Origin: Hydractinia symbiolongicarpus
Taxonomy: Eukaryota; Cnidaria; Hydrozoa; Anthoathecata; Hydractiniidae
Direction of reading: 5' to 3'
Length of the DNA: 64,000 nucleotides
Assembly: GCF_029227915.1 (NCBI RefSeq)
Contig: NC_079885.1
Location: 30,073,001-30,137,000 of the forward strand
Shown piece by piece: positions 1 through 12,100 of the stretch (position 1 is the stretch's first letter; the number at the start of each line of letters is the position of its first letter). Both the position numbers and the translations under genes were made by a program. The notes under the pieces are model-generated. The model worked only from the letters and a program-made list of their open reading frames with translations, searched no databases and was not told where the DNA came from.

Positions 1-372
1 TAAAAGAAGTTTAATCGCCGGCAAAACGAAAACCTGCGATTTCCCGTAAATCCCGGACTCGGCCCGTATAGTCAAAAGTATACAAAGAAAGTACCCAGGG
101 AGTAAACTCATTTCCCAAACGATTTTTTAAATTATTATTTCACCACTAAAGCCCATGAGACTTGTAGTTTACAAAAATGTTTTCATTTTTGATGAGACGC
201 TGAAAAAAGAAGTTTAATCGCCGGCAAACGAAAACCTGCGATTTTCCGTCAAACCCGGACTCGGCCCGAATAGTCAAACGTATACAAAGAAAGTACCCAG
301 GGTGTAAACTCATTTCCCGAACGATTTTTTGAATTATTTTTTCACCACTAAAACGCATGAGACTTGTAGTTT

Positions 373-394
373 TCAAAAATGTTTTCATTTTTGA
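373..394. other. Perfect hairpin/dyad inside the satellite unit (representative)
   Basis: The arms TCAAAAATG (373-381) and CATTTTTGA (386-394) are exact reverse complements around a TTTT loop, giving a 9 bp stem. The same 22 bp element recurs in most units across the window. Common variants keep most of it: left arms starting TTTAAAAATG lose the outer pairs, CAGAAATG places a G opposite T, and AAAAGTG, ATGTTGTC or AATATTTTC disrupt it. Short dyads able to form hairpins or cruciforms are a known property of many centromeric satellites, especially those lacking a CENP-B box. A role here is inference. Confidence 0.85.
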
Positions 395-1314
395 TGAGAC
401 GCTGAATAAAAGAAGTTTAATCACTGGCAAACGAAAACCCACGATTTCCCGTAAATCCCGGACTCGGCCCGTATAGTCAAAAGTATACAAGGAAAGTACC
501 CAGTGAGTAAACTCGTTTTCCGAACGAATTTTTAAATTATTTTTTCACCACTAAAACGCATGAGACTTGTAGTTTTCAAAAATGTATTCATTTTTGATGA
601 GACGCTGAATAAAAGAAGTTTAATCGCCGGCAAACGAAAACCTGCGATTTCCCGTAAATCACGGACTCGGCCCGTATAGTCAATAGTATACAAAGAAAGT
701 ACCCAGGGTGTAAACTCATTTCCCGAACGATTTTTTAAATTATTTTTTCACCACTAAAACGCATAAGACTTGTAGTTTTCAAAAATGTTTTCATTTTTGA
801 TGAGACGCTGAATAAAAGAAGTTTAATCGCCGGCAAACGAAAACCCGCGATTTCCCGTAAAACCCGGACTCGGCCCGTATAGTCAAAAGTATACAAAGAA
901 AGTACCCAGGGAGTAAACTCATTTCCCAAACGATTTTTTAAATTATTATTTCACCACTAAAGCCCATGAGACTTGTAGTTTACAAAAATGTTTTCCTTTT
1001 TGATGAGACGCTGAAAAAAGAAGTTTAATCGCCGGCAAACGAAAACCTGCGATTTTCCGTCAAACCCGGACTCGGCCCGAATAGTCAAACGTATACAAAG
1101 AAAGTACCCAGGGTGTAAACTCATTTCCCGAACGATTTTTTGAATTATTTTTTCACCACTAAAACGCATGAGACTTGTAGTTTTCAAAAATGTTTTCATT
1201 TTTGATGAGACGCTGAATAAAAGAAGTTTAATCACTGGCAAACGAAAACCCACGATTTCCCGTAAATCCCGGACTCGGCCCGTATAGTCAAAAGTATACA
1301 AGGAAAGTACCCAG

Positions 1315-1326
1315 TGAGTAAACTCA
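1315..1326. other. TGAGT-AA-ACTCA inverted repeat (representative)
   Basis: TGAGT (1315-1319) and ACTCA (1322-1326) are reverse complements around AA. It is intact only in units with the CCCAGTGAG or CCCTGTGAG version. Units with CCCAGGGAG keep the inner GAGT/ACTC arms, and units reading GAGTAACTC or GAGTAACAC have lost one base or an arm. It may be a binding half-site pair or only a by-product of sequence drift. Confidence 0.5.
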
Positions 1327-3885
1327 TTTTCCGAACGAATTTTTAAATTATTTTTTCACCACTAAAACGCATGAGACTTGTAGTTTTCAAAAATGTTTTC
1401 ATTTTTGATGAGACGCTGAATAAAAGAAGTTTAATCGCCGGCAAACGAAAACCTGCGATTTCCCGTAAATCACGGACTCGGCCCGTATAGTCAAAAGTAT
1501 ACAAAGAAAGTACCCAGGGTGTAAACTCATTTCCCGAACGATTTTTTAAATTATTTTTTCACCACTAAAACGCATGAGACTTGTAGTTTTCAAAAATGTT
1601 TTCATTTTTGATGAGACGCTGAATAAAAGAAGTTTAATCGCCGGCAAACGAAAACCTGCGATTTCCCGTAAATCCCGGACTCGGCCCGTATAGTCAAAAG
1701 TATACAAAGAAAGTACCCAGGGTGTAAACTCATTTCCCGAACGATTTTTTAAATTATTATTTCACCACTAAAGCCCATGAGACTTGTAGTTTTTAAAAAT
1801 GTTTTCATTTTTGATGAGACGCTGAATAAAAGAAGTTTAATCGCCGGCAAACGAAAACCCGCGATTTCCCGTAAATCCTGGGCTTGGTCCGTATAGTCAA
1901 AAGTATACAAAGAAAGTACCCAGGGAGTAAACTCATTTCCCGAACGATTTTTTAAATTAATTTTTCACCACTAAAACGCATGAGACTTGTAGTTTTCAAA
2001 AATGTTTTCATTTTTGATGAGACGCTGATTAAAAGAAGTTTAATCGCCGGCAAACGAAAACCTGCGATTTCCCGTAAATCCCGGACTCGGCCCGTATAGT
2101 CTAAAGTATACAAAGAAAGTACCCAGGGAGTAAACTCATTTCCCAAACGAGTTTTTAAATTATTATTTCACCACTAAAGCCCATGAGACTTGTAGTTTTT
2201 AAAAATGTTTTCATTTTTAATGAGACGCTGAATAAAAGAAGTTTAATCGCCGGCAAACGAAAACCCGCGATTTCCCGCTAATCCCGGACTCGGCCCGTAT
2301 AATCAAAAGTATACAAGGAAAGTACCCAGTGAGTAAACTCATTTCCCGAACGAATTTTTAAATTATTTTTTCACCACTAAAGCCCATGAAACTTGTAGTT
2401 TTTAAAAATGTTTTCATTTTTGATGAGACGCTGAATAAAAGAAGTTTAATCGCCTGCAAACGAAAACCCGCGATTTCCCGCAAATCCCGGACTCGGCCCG
2501 TATAGTCAAAAGTATGCAAGGAAAGTACCCAGTGAGTAAACTCATTTCCCAAACGAATTTTTAAATTATTTTTTCACCACTAAAGCCCATGAGACTTGTA
2601 GTTTTTAAAAATGTTTTCATTTTTGATGAGAAGCTGAATAAAAGAAGTTTAATCGCCGGCAAACGAAAACCCGCGATTTCCCGTATATCCCGGACGGGGC
2701 CCGTATAGTCAAAAGTATACAAGGAAAGTACCCAGTGAGAAAACTCATTTCCCGAACGAATTTTTAAATTATTTTTTCACCACTAAAACGCAAGAGACTT
2801 GTAGTTTTCAGAAATGTTGCCATTTTTAATGAGACGCTGAATAAAAGAAGTTTAATCGCCGGCAAACGAAAACCCGCGATTTCCCGCAAATCCCGGACTC
2901 GGCCCGTATAATCAAAAGTTTACAGAGAAAGTACCCGGGGTGTAAACTCATTTCCCGAACGATTTTTTAAATTATTATTTCACCACTAAAGCCCATGAGA
3001 CTTGTAGTTTTTAAAAATGTTTTCATTTTTGATGAGACGCTGAATAAAAGAAGTTTAATTGCCGGCAAACGAAAACCCGCGACTTCCCGTTAATCCCAGA
3101 CTCGGCCCGTATAGTCAAAAGTATACAAAGAAAGTACCCAGGGAGTAAACTCATTTCCCGAACGATTTTTTAAATTAATATTCACCACTAAAACGCATGA
3201 GACTTGTAGTTTTCAGAAATGTTTTCATTTTTGATGAGACGCTTAATGAAAGTGGTTTAATCGCCGGCAAACGAAAACCCGCGATTTCCCATAAATCCCG
3301 GGCTTGGCCCGTATAGTCAAAAGTATACAAAGAAAGTACCCAGGGAGTAAACTCATTTCCCGAACGATTTTTTAAATTAATTTTTCACCACTAAAACGCA
3401 TGAGACTTGTAGTTTTCAAAAATGTTTTCATTTTTGATGAGACGCTGAATAAAAGAAGTTTAATTGCCGGCAAACGAAAACCCGCGACTTTCCGTAAATC
3501 CCAGACTCGGCCCGTATAGTCAAAAGTATACAAAGAAAGTACCCAGGGAGTAAACTCATTTCCCGAACGATTTTTTAAATTAATATTCACCACTAAAACG
3601 CATGAGACTTGTAGTTTTCAGAAATGTTTTCATTTTTGATGAGACGCTTAGAGAAAGTGGTTTAATCGCCGGCAAACGAAAACCCGCGATATCACGTAAA
3701 TCCCGGGCTTGGCCCGTATAGTCGAATGTATACAAAGAAAGTACCCTGTGAGTAAACTCATTTCCCGAACGATTTTTTAAATTATCTTTTCACCACTAAA
3801 ACGCATGAGACTTGTAGTTTTTAAAAATGTTTTCATTTTTGATGAGACGCTGAATAAAAGAAGTTTAATCGCCGGCAAACGAAAA

Positions 3886-3919
3886 CCCGCGATTTCCCGT
3901 AAATCCCGGGCTTGGCCCG
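3886..3919 (+). other. Four CCCG words at helical-turn spacing (representative)
   Basis: CCCG starts at 3886, 3896, 3905 and 3916, so the spacings are 10, 9 and 11 bp, close to one DNA helical turn each. The pattern is kept in both main versions of this stretch (CCCGGGCTTGGCCCG and CCCGGACTCGGCCCG) and recurs in nearly every unit. Variants lose one word: CCTGCGATT, CCCACGATT, CCCGCCATT or CCCTTAAAT. It could be a protein-binding face or a nucleosome-positioning signal; neither is demonstrated. Confidence 0.75.
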
Positions 3920-5996
3920 TATAGTCAAAAGTATACAAAGAAAGTACCCAGGGAGTAAACTCATTTCCCGAACGATTTTTTAAATTAATTTTTCACCACT
4001 AAAACGCATGAGACTTGTAGTTTTCAAAAATGTTTTCATTTTTGATGAGACGCTGAATAAAAGAAGTTTAATCGCCGGCAAACGAAAACCTGCGATTTCC
4101 CGTAAATCCCGGACTCGGCCCGTATAGTCAAAAGTATACAAAGAAAGTACCCAGGGAGTAAACTCATTTCCCAAACGAGTTTTTAAATTATTATTTCACC
4201 ACTAAAGCCCATGAGACTTGTAGTTTTTAAGAATGTTTTCATTTTTAATGAGACGCTGAATAAAAGAAGTTTAATCGCCGGCAAACGAAAACCCGCGATT
4301 TCCCGCAAATCCCGGACTCGGCCCGTATAGTCAAATGTATACAAGGAAAGTACCCAGTGAGTAAACTCATTTCCCGAACGAATTTTTAAATTATTTTTTT
4401 ACCACTAAAGCCCATGAAACTTGTAGTTTTTAAAAATGTTTTCATTTTTGATGAGACGCTGAATAAAAGAAGTTTAATTGCCTGCAAACGAAAACCCGCG
4501 ATTTCCTGCAAATCCCGGACTCGGCCCGTACAGTCAAAAGTATGCAAGGAAAGTACGCAGTGAGTAAACTCATTTCCCAAACGAATTTTTAAATTATTTT
4601 TTCACCACTAAAGCCCATGAGACTTGTAGTTTTTAAAAATGTTTTCATTTTTGATGAGACGCTGAATAAAAGAAGTTTAATCGCCCGCAAACGAAAACCC
4701 GCGATTTCCCGTAAATCCCGGACGGGGCCCGTATAGTCAAAAGTATGCAAGGAAAGTACCCAGTGAGAAAACTCATTTCCCGAACGAATTTTTAAATTAT
4801 TTTTTCACCACTAAAACGCATGAGACTTGTAGTTTTCAGAAATGTTGTCATTTTTGATGAGACGCTTAATGAAAGTGGTTTAATCGCCGGCAAACGAAAA
4901 CCCGCCATTTCCCGTAAACCCCGGACTCGGCCCGTATAGTCAAAAGTATACAAAGAAAGTACCCAGGGAGTAAACTCATTTCCCGAACGATTTTTTAAAT
5001 TAATTTTTCACCACTAAAACGCATGAGACTTGTAGTTTTCAAAAATGTTTTCATTTTTGATGAGACGCTGAATAAAAGAAGTTTAATCGCCGGCAAACGA
5101 AAACCTGCGATTTCCCGTAAATCCCGGACTCGGCCCGTATAGTCAAAAGTATACAAAGAAAGTACCCAGGGAGTAAACTCATTTCCCAAACGAGTTTTTA
5201 AATTATTATTTCACCACTAAAGCCCATGAGACTTGTAGTTTTTAAGAATGTTTTCATTTTTAATGAGACGCTGAATAAAAGAAGTTTAATCGCCGGCAAA
5301 CGAAAACCCGCGATTTCCCGCAAATCCCGGACTCGGCCCGTATAGTCAAATGTATACAAGGAAAGTACCCAGTGAGTAAACTCATTTCCCGAACGAATTT
5401 TTAAATTATTTTTTTACCACTAAAGCCCATGAAACTTGTAGTTTTTAAAAATGTTTTCATTTTTGATGAGACGCTGAATAAAAGAAGTTTAATTGCCTGC
5501 AAACGAAAACCCGCGATTTCCTGCAAATCCCGGACTCGGCCCGTACAGTCAAAAGTATGCAAGGAAAGTACGCAGTGAGTAAACTCATTTCCCAAACGAA
5601 TTTTTAAATTATTTTTTCACCACTAAAGCCCATGAGACTTGTAGTTTTTAAAAATGTTTTCATTTTTGATGAGACTCTGAATAAAAGAAGTTTAATCGCC
5701 CGCAAACGAAAACCCGCGATTTCCCGTAAATCCCGGACGGGGCCCGTATAGTCAAAAGTATGCAAGGAAAGTACCCAGTGAGAAAACTCATTTCCCGAAC
5801 GAATTTTTAAATTATTTTTTCACCACTAAAACGCATGAGACTTGTAGTTTTCAGAAATGTTGTCATTTTTGATGAGACGCTTAATGAAAGTGGTTTAATC
5901 GCCGGCAAACGAAAACCCGCCATTTCCCGTAAACCCCGGACTCGGCCCGTATAGTCAAAAGTATACAAAGAAAGTACCCAGGGAGTAAACTCATTT
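3914..5996 (+). repeat. 1015 bp (5-unit) tandem duplication inside block A copy 1
   Basis: Positions 3914-4981 match 4929-5996 at an offset of 1015 (5 x 203). I noticed one substitution: GAGACGCTG in the first copy and GAGACTCTG near 5670 in the second. The edges are visible as GGGCTTGG at the left versus GGACTCGG, and TTTCCCGAACG versus TTTTCCAAACG at the right. The second 45-unit block has no matching 1015 bp duplication at this point, so this probably arose after the large duplication, or was lost from the other copy. Confidence 0.88.
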
Positions 5997-8900
5997 TCCA
6001 AACGAGTTTTTAAATTATTATTTCACCACTAAAGCCCATGAGACTTGTAGTTTTTAAGAATGTTTTCATTTTTAATGAGACGCTGAATAAAAGAAGTTTA
6101 ATCGCCGGCAAACGAAAACCCGCGATTTCCCGCAAATCCCGGACTCGGCCCGTATAGTCAAATGTATACAAGGAAAGTACCCAGTGAGTAAACTCAATTC
6201 CCGAACGAATTTTTAAATTATTTTTTCATCACTAAAGCCCATGAAACTTGTAGTTTTTAAAAATGTTTTCATTTTTGATGAGACGCTGAATAAAAGAAGT
6301 TTAATCGCCTGCAAACGAAAACCCGCGATTTCCCGCAAATCCCGGACTCGGCCCGTATAGTCAAAAGTATGCAAGGAAAGTACCCAGTGAGTAAACTCAT
6401 TTCCCAAACGAATTTTTAAATAATTTTTTCACCACTAAAGCACATGAGACTAGTAGTTTTTAAAAATGTTTTCATTTTTGATGAGACGCTGAATAAAAGA
6501 CGTTTAATCGCCGGCAAACGAAAACCCGCGATTTCCCGTAAATCCCGGACGGGGCCCGTATAGTCAAAAGTATACAAGGAAAGTACCCAGTGAGAAAACT
6601 CATTTGCCGAACGAATTTTTAAATTATTTTTTCACCACTAAAACGCATGGGACTTGTAGTTTTCAGAAATGTTGTCATTTTTGATGAGACGCTTAATGAA
6701 AGTGGTTTAATCGCCGGCAAACGAAAACCCGCCATTTCCCGTAAACCCCGGACTCGGCCCGTATAGTCAAAAGTTTACAGAGAAAGTACCCGGGGTGTAA
6801 ACTCATTTCCCGAACGATTTTTTAAATTATTATTTCACCACTAAAGCCCATGAGACTTGTAGTTTTTAAAAATGTTTTCATTTTTGATGAGACGCTGAAT
6901 AAAAGAAGTTTAATTGCCGGCAAACGAAAACCCGCGACTTCCCGTAAATCCCAGACTCGGCCCGTATAGTAAAAAGTATACAAAGAAAGTACCCAGGGAG
7001 TAAACTCATTTCCCGAACGATTTTTTAAATTAATATCCACCACTAAAACGCTTGAGACTTGTAGTTTTCAGAAATGTTTTCATTTTTGATGAGACGCTTA
7101 ATGAAAGTGGTTTAATCGCCGGCAAACGAAAACCCGCCATATCACGTAAATCCCGGGCTTGGCCCGTATAGTCGAATGTATACAAAGAAAGTATCCTGTG
7201 AGAAAACTCATTTCCCGAACGATTTTTCAAAATATCTTTTCACCACTAAAACGCATGAGACTTGCAGTTTTCAAAAATGTTTTCATTTTTGATGAGACGC
7301 TTAATAAAAGAGGTTTAATCGCCGGCAAACGAAATCCCGCGATTTCCCGTAAATCCCGGGCTTGGCCCGTATAGTCGAATGTATACAAAGAAAGTACCCA
7401 GGGAGTAAACTCATTTCCCGAACGATTTTTCAAAATATCTTTTCACCACTAAAACGCATGAGACTTGCAGTTTTCAAAAATGTTTTCATTTTTGATGAGA
7501 CGCTTAATAAAAGAGGTTTAATCGCCGGCAAACGAAAACCTGCGATTTCCCGTAAATCCCGGACTCGGCCCGTATAGTCAAAAGTATACAAAGAAAGTAC
7601 CCAGGGAGTAAACTCATTTCCCGAACGAATTTTTAAATTATTTTTTCATCACTAAAGCCCATGAAACTTGTAGTTTTTAAAAATGTTTTCATTTTTGATG
7701 AGACGCTGAATAAAAGAAGTTTAATCGCCTGCAAACGAAAACCCGCGATTTCCCGCAAATCCCGGACTCGGCCCGTATAGTCAAAAGCATGCAAGGAAAG
7801 TACCCAGTGAGTAAACTCATTTCCCAAACGAATTTTTAAATTATTTTTTCACCACTAAAGCCCATGAGACTTGTAGTTTTTAAAAATGTTTTCATTTTTG
7901 ATGAGACGCTGAATAAAAGAAGTTTAATCGCCGGCAAACGAAAACCCGCGATTTCCCGTAAATCCCGGACGGGGCCCGTATAGTCAAAAGTATACAAGGA
8001 AAGTACCCAGTGAGAAAACTCATTTCCCGAACGAATTTTTAAATTATTTTTTCACCACTAAAACGCATGGGACTTGTAGTTTTCAGAAATGTTGTCATTT
8101 TTGATGAGACGCTTAATGAAAGTGGTTTAATCGCCGGCAAACGAAAACCCGCCATTTCCCGTAAACCCTGGACTCGGCCCGTATAGTCAAAAGTTTACAG
8201 AGAAAGTACCCGGGGTGTAAACTCATTTCCCGAACGATTTTTTAAATTATTATTTCACCACTAAAGCCCATGAGACTTGTAGTTTTTAAAATGTTTTCAT
8301 TTTTGATGAGACGCTCAATAAAAGAAGTTTAATTGCCGGCAAACGAAAACCCGCGACTTCCCGTAAATCCCAGACTCGGCCCGTATAGTCAAAAGTATAC
8401 AAAGAAAGTACCCAGGGAGTAAACTCATTTCCCGAACGAATTTTTAAATTAATATCCACCACTAAAACGCATGAGACTTGTAGTTTTCAGAAATGTTTTC
8501 ATTTTTGATGAGACGCTTAATGGAAGTGGTTCAATCGCCGGCAAACGAAAACCCGCGATATCACGTAAATCCCGGGCTTGGCCCGTATAGTCGAATGTAT
8601 ACAAAGAAAGTACCCTGTGAGTAAACTAATTTCCCAAACGATTTTTTAAATTATTATTTCACCACTAAAGCCCATGAGACTTGTAGTTTTTAAAAATGTT
8701 TTCATTTTTGATGAGACGCTGAATAAAAGAAGTTTAATCGCCGGCAAACGAAAACCTGCAATTTCCCGTAAATCCCGGATTCGGCCCGTATAGTCAAAAG
8801 TATACAAAGAAAGTACCCAGGGAGTAAACTCATTTCCAGAACGATTTTTTAAATTATTTTTTCACCACTAAAACGCATAAGACTTGTAGTTTTCAAAAAT

Positions 8901-9129
8901 GTTTTCATTTTTGATGAGACGCTGAATAAAAGAAGTTTAATCGCCGGCAAACGAAAACCCGCGATTTCCCGTAAATCCCGGGCTTGGCCCGTATAGTCAA
9001 AAGTATACAAAGAAAGTACCCAGGAAGTAAACTCATTTCCCGAACGATTTTTTAAATTAATTTTTCACCACTAAAACGCATGAGACTTGTAGTTTTCAAA
9101 AATGTTTTCATTTTTGATGAGACGGTGGT

Positions 9130-12100
9130 TAAAAGAAGTTTAATCGCCGGCAAAACGAAAACCTGCGATTTCCCGTAAATCCCGGACTCGGCCCGTATAG
9201 TCAAAAGTATACAAAGAAAGTACCCAGGGAGTAAACTCATTTCCCAAACGATTTTTTAAATTATTATTTCACCACTAAAGCCCATGAGACTTGTAGTTTA
9301 CAAAAATGTTTTCATTTTTGATGAGACGCTGAAAAAAGAAGTTTAATCGCCGGCAAACGAAAACCTGCGATTTTCCGTCAAACCCGGACTCGGCCCGAAT
9401 AGTCAAACGTATACAAAGAAAGTACCCAGGGTGTAAACTCATTTCCCGAACGATTTTTTGAATTATTTTTTCACCACTAAAACGCATGAGACTTGTAGTT
9501 TTCAAAAATGTTTTCATTTTTGATGAGACGCTGAATAAAAGAAGTTTAATCACTGGCAAACGAAAACCCACGATTTCCCGTAAATCCCGGACTCGGCCCG
9601 TATAGTCAAAAGTATACAAGGAAAGTACCCAGTGAGTAAACTCGTTTTCCGAACGAATTTTTAAATTATTTTTTCACCACTAAAACGCATGAGACTTGTA
9701 GTTTTCAAAAATGTATTCATTTTTGATGAGACGCTGAATAAAAGAAGTTTAATCGCCGGCAAACGAAAACCTGCGATTTCCCGTAAATCACGGACTCGGC
9801 CCGTATAGTCAAAAGTATACAAAGAAAGTACCCAGGGTGTAAACTCATTTCCCGAACGATTTTTTAAATTATTTTTTCACCACTAAAACGCATAAGACTT
9901 GTAGTTTTCAAAAATGTTTTCATTTTTGATGAGACGCTGAATAAAAGAAGTTTAATCGCCGGCAAACGAAAACCCGCGATTTCCCGTAAAACCCGGACTC
10001 GGCCCGTATAGTCAAAAGTATACAAAGAAAGTACCCAGGGAGTAAACTCATTTCCCAAACGATTTTTTAAATTATTATTTCACCACTAAAGCCCATGAGA
10101 CTTGTAGTTTACAAAAATGTTTTCCTTTTTGATGAGACGCTGAAAAAAGAAGTTTAATCGCCGGCAAACGAAAACCTGCGATTTTCCGTCAAACCCGGAC
10201 TCGGCCCGAATAGTCAAACGTATACAAAGAAAGTACCCAGGGTGTAAACTCATTTCCCGAACGATTTTTTGAATTATTTTTTCACCACTAAAACGCATGA
10301 GACTTGTAGTTTTCAAAAATGTTTTCATTTTTGATGAGACGCTGAATAAAAGAAGTTTAATCACTGGCAAACGAAAACCCACGATTTCCCGTAAATCCAG
10401 GACTCGGCCCGTATAGTCAAAAGTATACAAGGAAAGTACCCAGTGAGTAAACTCATTTTCCGAACGAATTTTTAAATTATTTTTTCACCACTAAAACGCA
10501 TGAGACTTGTAGTTTTCAAAAATGTTTTCATTTTTGATGAGACGCTGAATAAAAGAAGTTTAATCGCCGGCAAACGAAAACCTGCGATTTCCCGTAAATC
10601 ACGGACTCGGCCCGTATAGTCAAAAGTATACAAAGAAAGTACCCAGGGTGTAAACTCATTTCCCGAACGATTTTTTAAATTATTTTTTCACCACTAAAAC
10701 GCATGAGACTTGTAGTTTTCAAAAATGTTTTCATTTTTGATGAGACGCTGAATAAAAGAAGTTTAATCGCCGGCAAACGAAAACCTGCGATTTCCCGTAA
10801 ATCCCGGACTCGGCCCGTATAGTCAAAAGTATACAAAGAAAGTACCCAGGGTGTAAACTCATTTCCCGAACGATTTTTTAAATTATTATTTCACCACTAA
10901 AGCCCATGAGACTTGTAGTTTTTAAAAATGTTTTCATTTTTGATGAGACGCTGAATAAAAGAAGTTTAATCGCCGGCAAACGAAAACCCGCGATTTCCCG
11001 TAAATCCTGGGCTTGGCCCGTATAGTCAAAAGTATACAAAGAAAGTACCCAGGGAGTAAACTCATTTCCCGAACGATTTTTTAAATTAATTTTTCACCAC
11101 TAAAACGCATGAGACTTGTAGTTTTCAAAAATGTTTTCATTTTTGATGAGACGCTGATTAAAAGAAGTTTAATCGCCGGCAAACGAAAACCTGCGATTTC
11201 CCGTAAATCCCGGACTCGGCCCGTATAGTCTAAAGTATACAAAGAAAGTACCCAGGGAGTAAACTCATTTCCCAAACGAGTTTTTAAATTATTATTTCAC
11301 CACTAAAGCCCATGAGACTTGTAGTTTTTAAAAATGTTTTCATTTTTAATGAGACGCTGAATAAAAGAAGTTTAATCGCCGGCAAACGAAAACCCGCGAT
11401 TTCCCGCTAATCCCGGACTCGGCCCGTATAATCAAAAGTATACAAGGAAAGTACCCAGTGAGTAAACTCATTTCCCGAACGAATTTTTAAATTATTTTTT
11501 CACCACTAAAGCCCATGAAACTTGTAGTTTTTAAAAATGTTTTCATTTTTGATGAGACGCTGAATAAAAGAAGTTTAATCGCCTGCAAACGAAAACCCGC
11601 GATTTCCCGCAAATCCCGGACTCGGCCCGTATAGTCAAAAGTATGCAAGGAAAGTACCCAGTGAGTAAACTCATTTCCCAAACGAATTTTTAAATTATTT
11701 TTTCACCACTAAAGCCCATGAGACTTGTAGTTTTTAAAAATGTTTTCATTTTTGATGAGAAGCTGAATAAAAGAAGTTTAATCGCCGGCAAACGAAAACC
11801 CGCGATTTCCCGTATATCCCGGACGGGGCCCGTATAGTCAAAAGTATACAAGGAAAGTACCCAGTGAGAAAACTCATTTCCCGAACGAATTTTTAAATTA
11901 TTTTTTCACCACTAAAACGCAAGAGACTTGTAGTTTTCAGAAATGTTGCCATTTTTAATGAGACGCTGAATAAAAGAAGTTTAATCGCCGGCAAACGAAA
12001 ACCCGCGATTTCCCGCAAATCCCGGACTCGGCCCGTATAATCAAAAGTTTACAGAGAAAGTACCCGGGGTGTAAACTCATTTCCCGAACGATTTTTTAAA

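Larger units (their letters stand above)
1..9129 (+). repeat. Block A, copy 1: 45-unit segment
   Basis: The first 9129 bp reappear from 9130 onward. Position 1 matches 9130, including the unusual GGCAAAACGAAAACC with an extra A, and the match stays colinear at +9129 to about 4980. The part from ~4929 to ~8836 matches at +12171 instead, because the second copy is internally expanded. Noted differences are few: GTCAATAG here versus GTCAAAAG near 9811, ATCCCGGAC here versus ATCCAGGAC near 10396, GGTCCG here versus GGCCCG near 11017, and CCCATAAATC here versus CCCGTAAATC near 12417. The block mixes units with AAAGCCCATGAG and AAAACGCATGAG. The left boundary is the window edge, so the true copy could begin earlier. 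Confidence 0.9.

Noticed and set aside
395-410. C/D-box snoRNA-like words TGATGA and CTGA just after the hairpin
   Set aside because: The two words are only about four bases apart (TGATGAGACGCTGA), with no room for a guide, and the next copy is a full unit away. The CTGA is also lost in all GCTTAATG units.
146-490. Antisense open frame of 114 codons, and dozens of similar 61-102-codon frames
   Set aside because: They are the same satellite read in shifting frames. With a 203 bp unit the frame changes at each unit, so the longer frames encode one unit's sequence in one frame followed by the next unit in another. There is no codon bias, no consistent start context and no length conservation, and frames open or close with single substitutions between copies.
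7159-7577. Sense-strand open frames of about 71 codons, recurring at 19533, 47323 and similar places
   Set aside because: They appear only where a stop is lost by a local variant (for example GATTTTTCAAAATATC) and overlap antisense frames of the same kind. No sign of coding selection.
8520-8545. Possible RNA polymerase III B box (GTGGTTCAATCGCC)
   Set aside because: It matches the GGTTCGANNCC consensus only partly, occurs in just two duplicated units (also ~20697) because of a T-to-C change, and no A box lies at a suitable distance upstream.
9120-9135. GACGGTGGTTAAAAG at the junction of the two 45-unit blocks as a breakpoint scar
   Set aside because: It differs from the common GACGCTGATTAAAAG (2025, 11154) by two or three substitutions only and has no inserted bases. 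Ordinary unit variation explains it.
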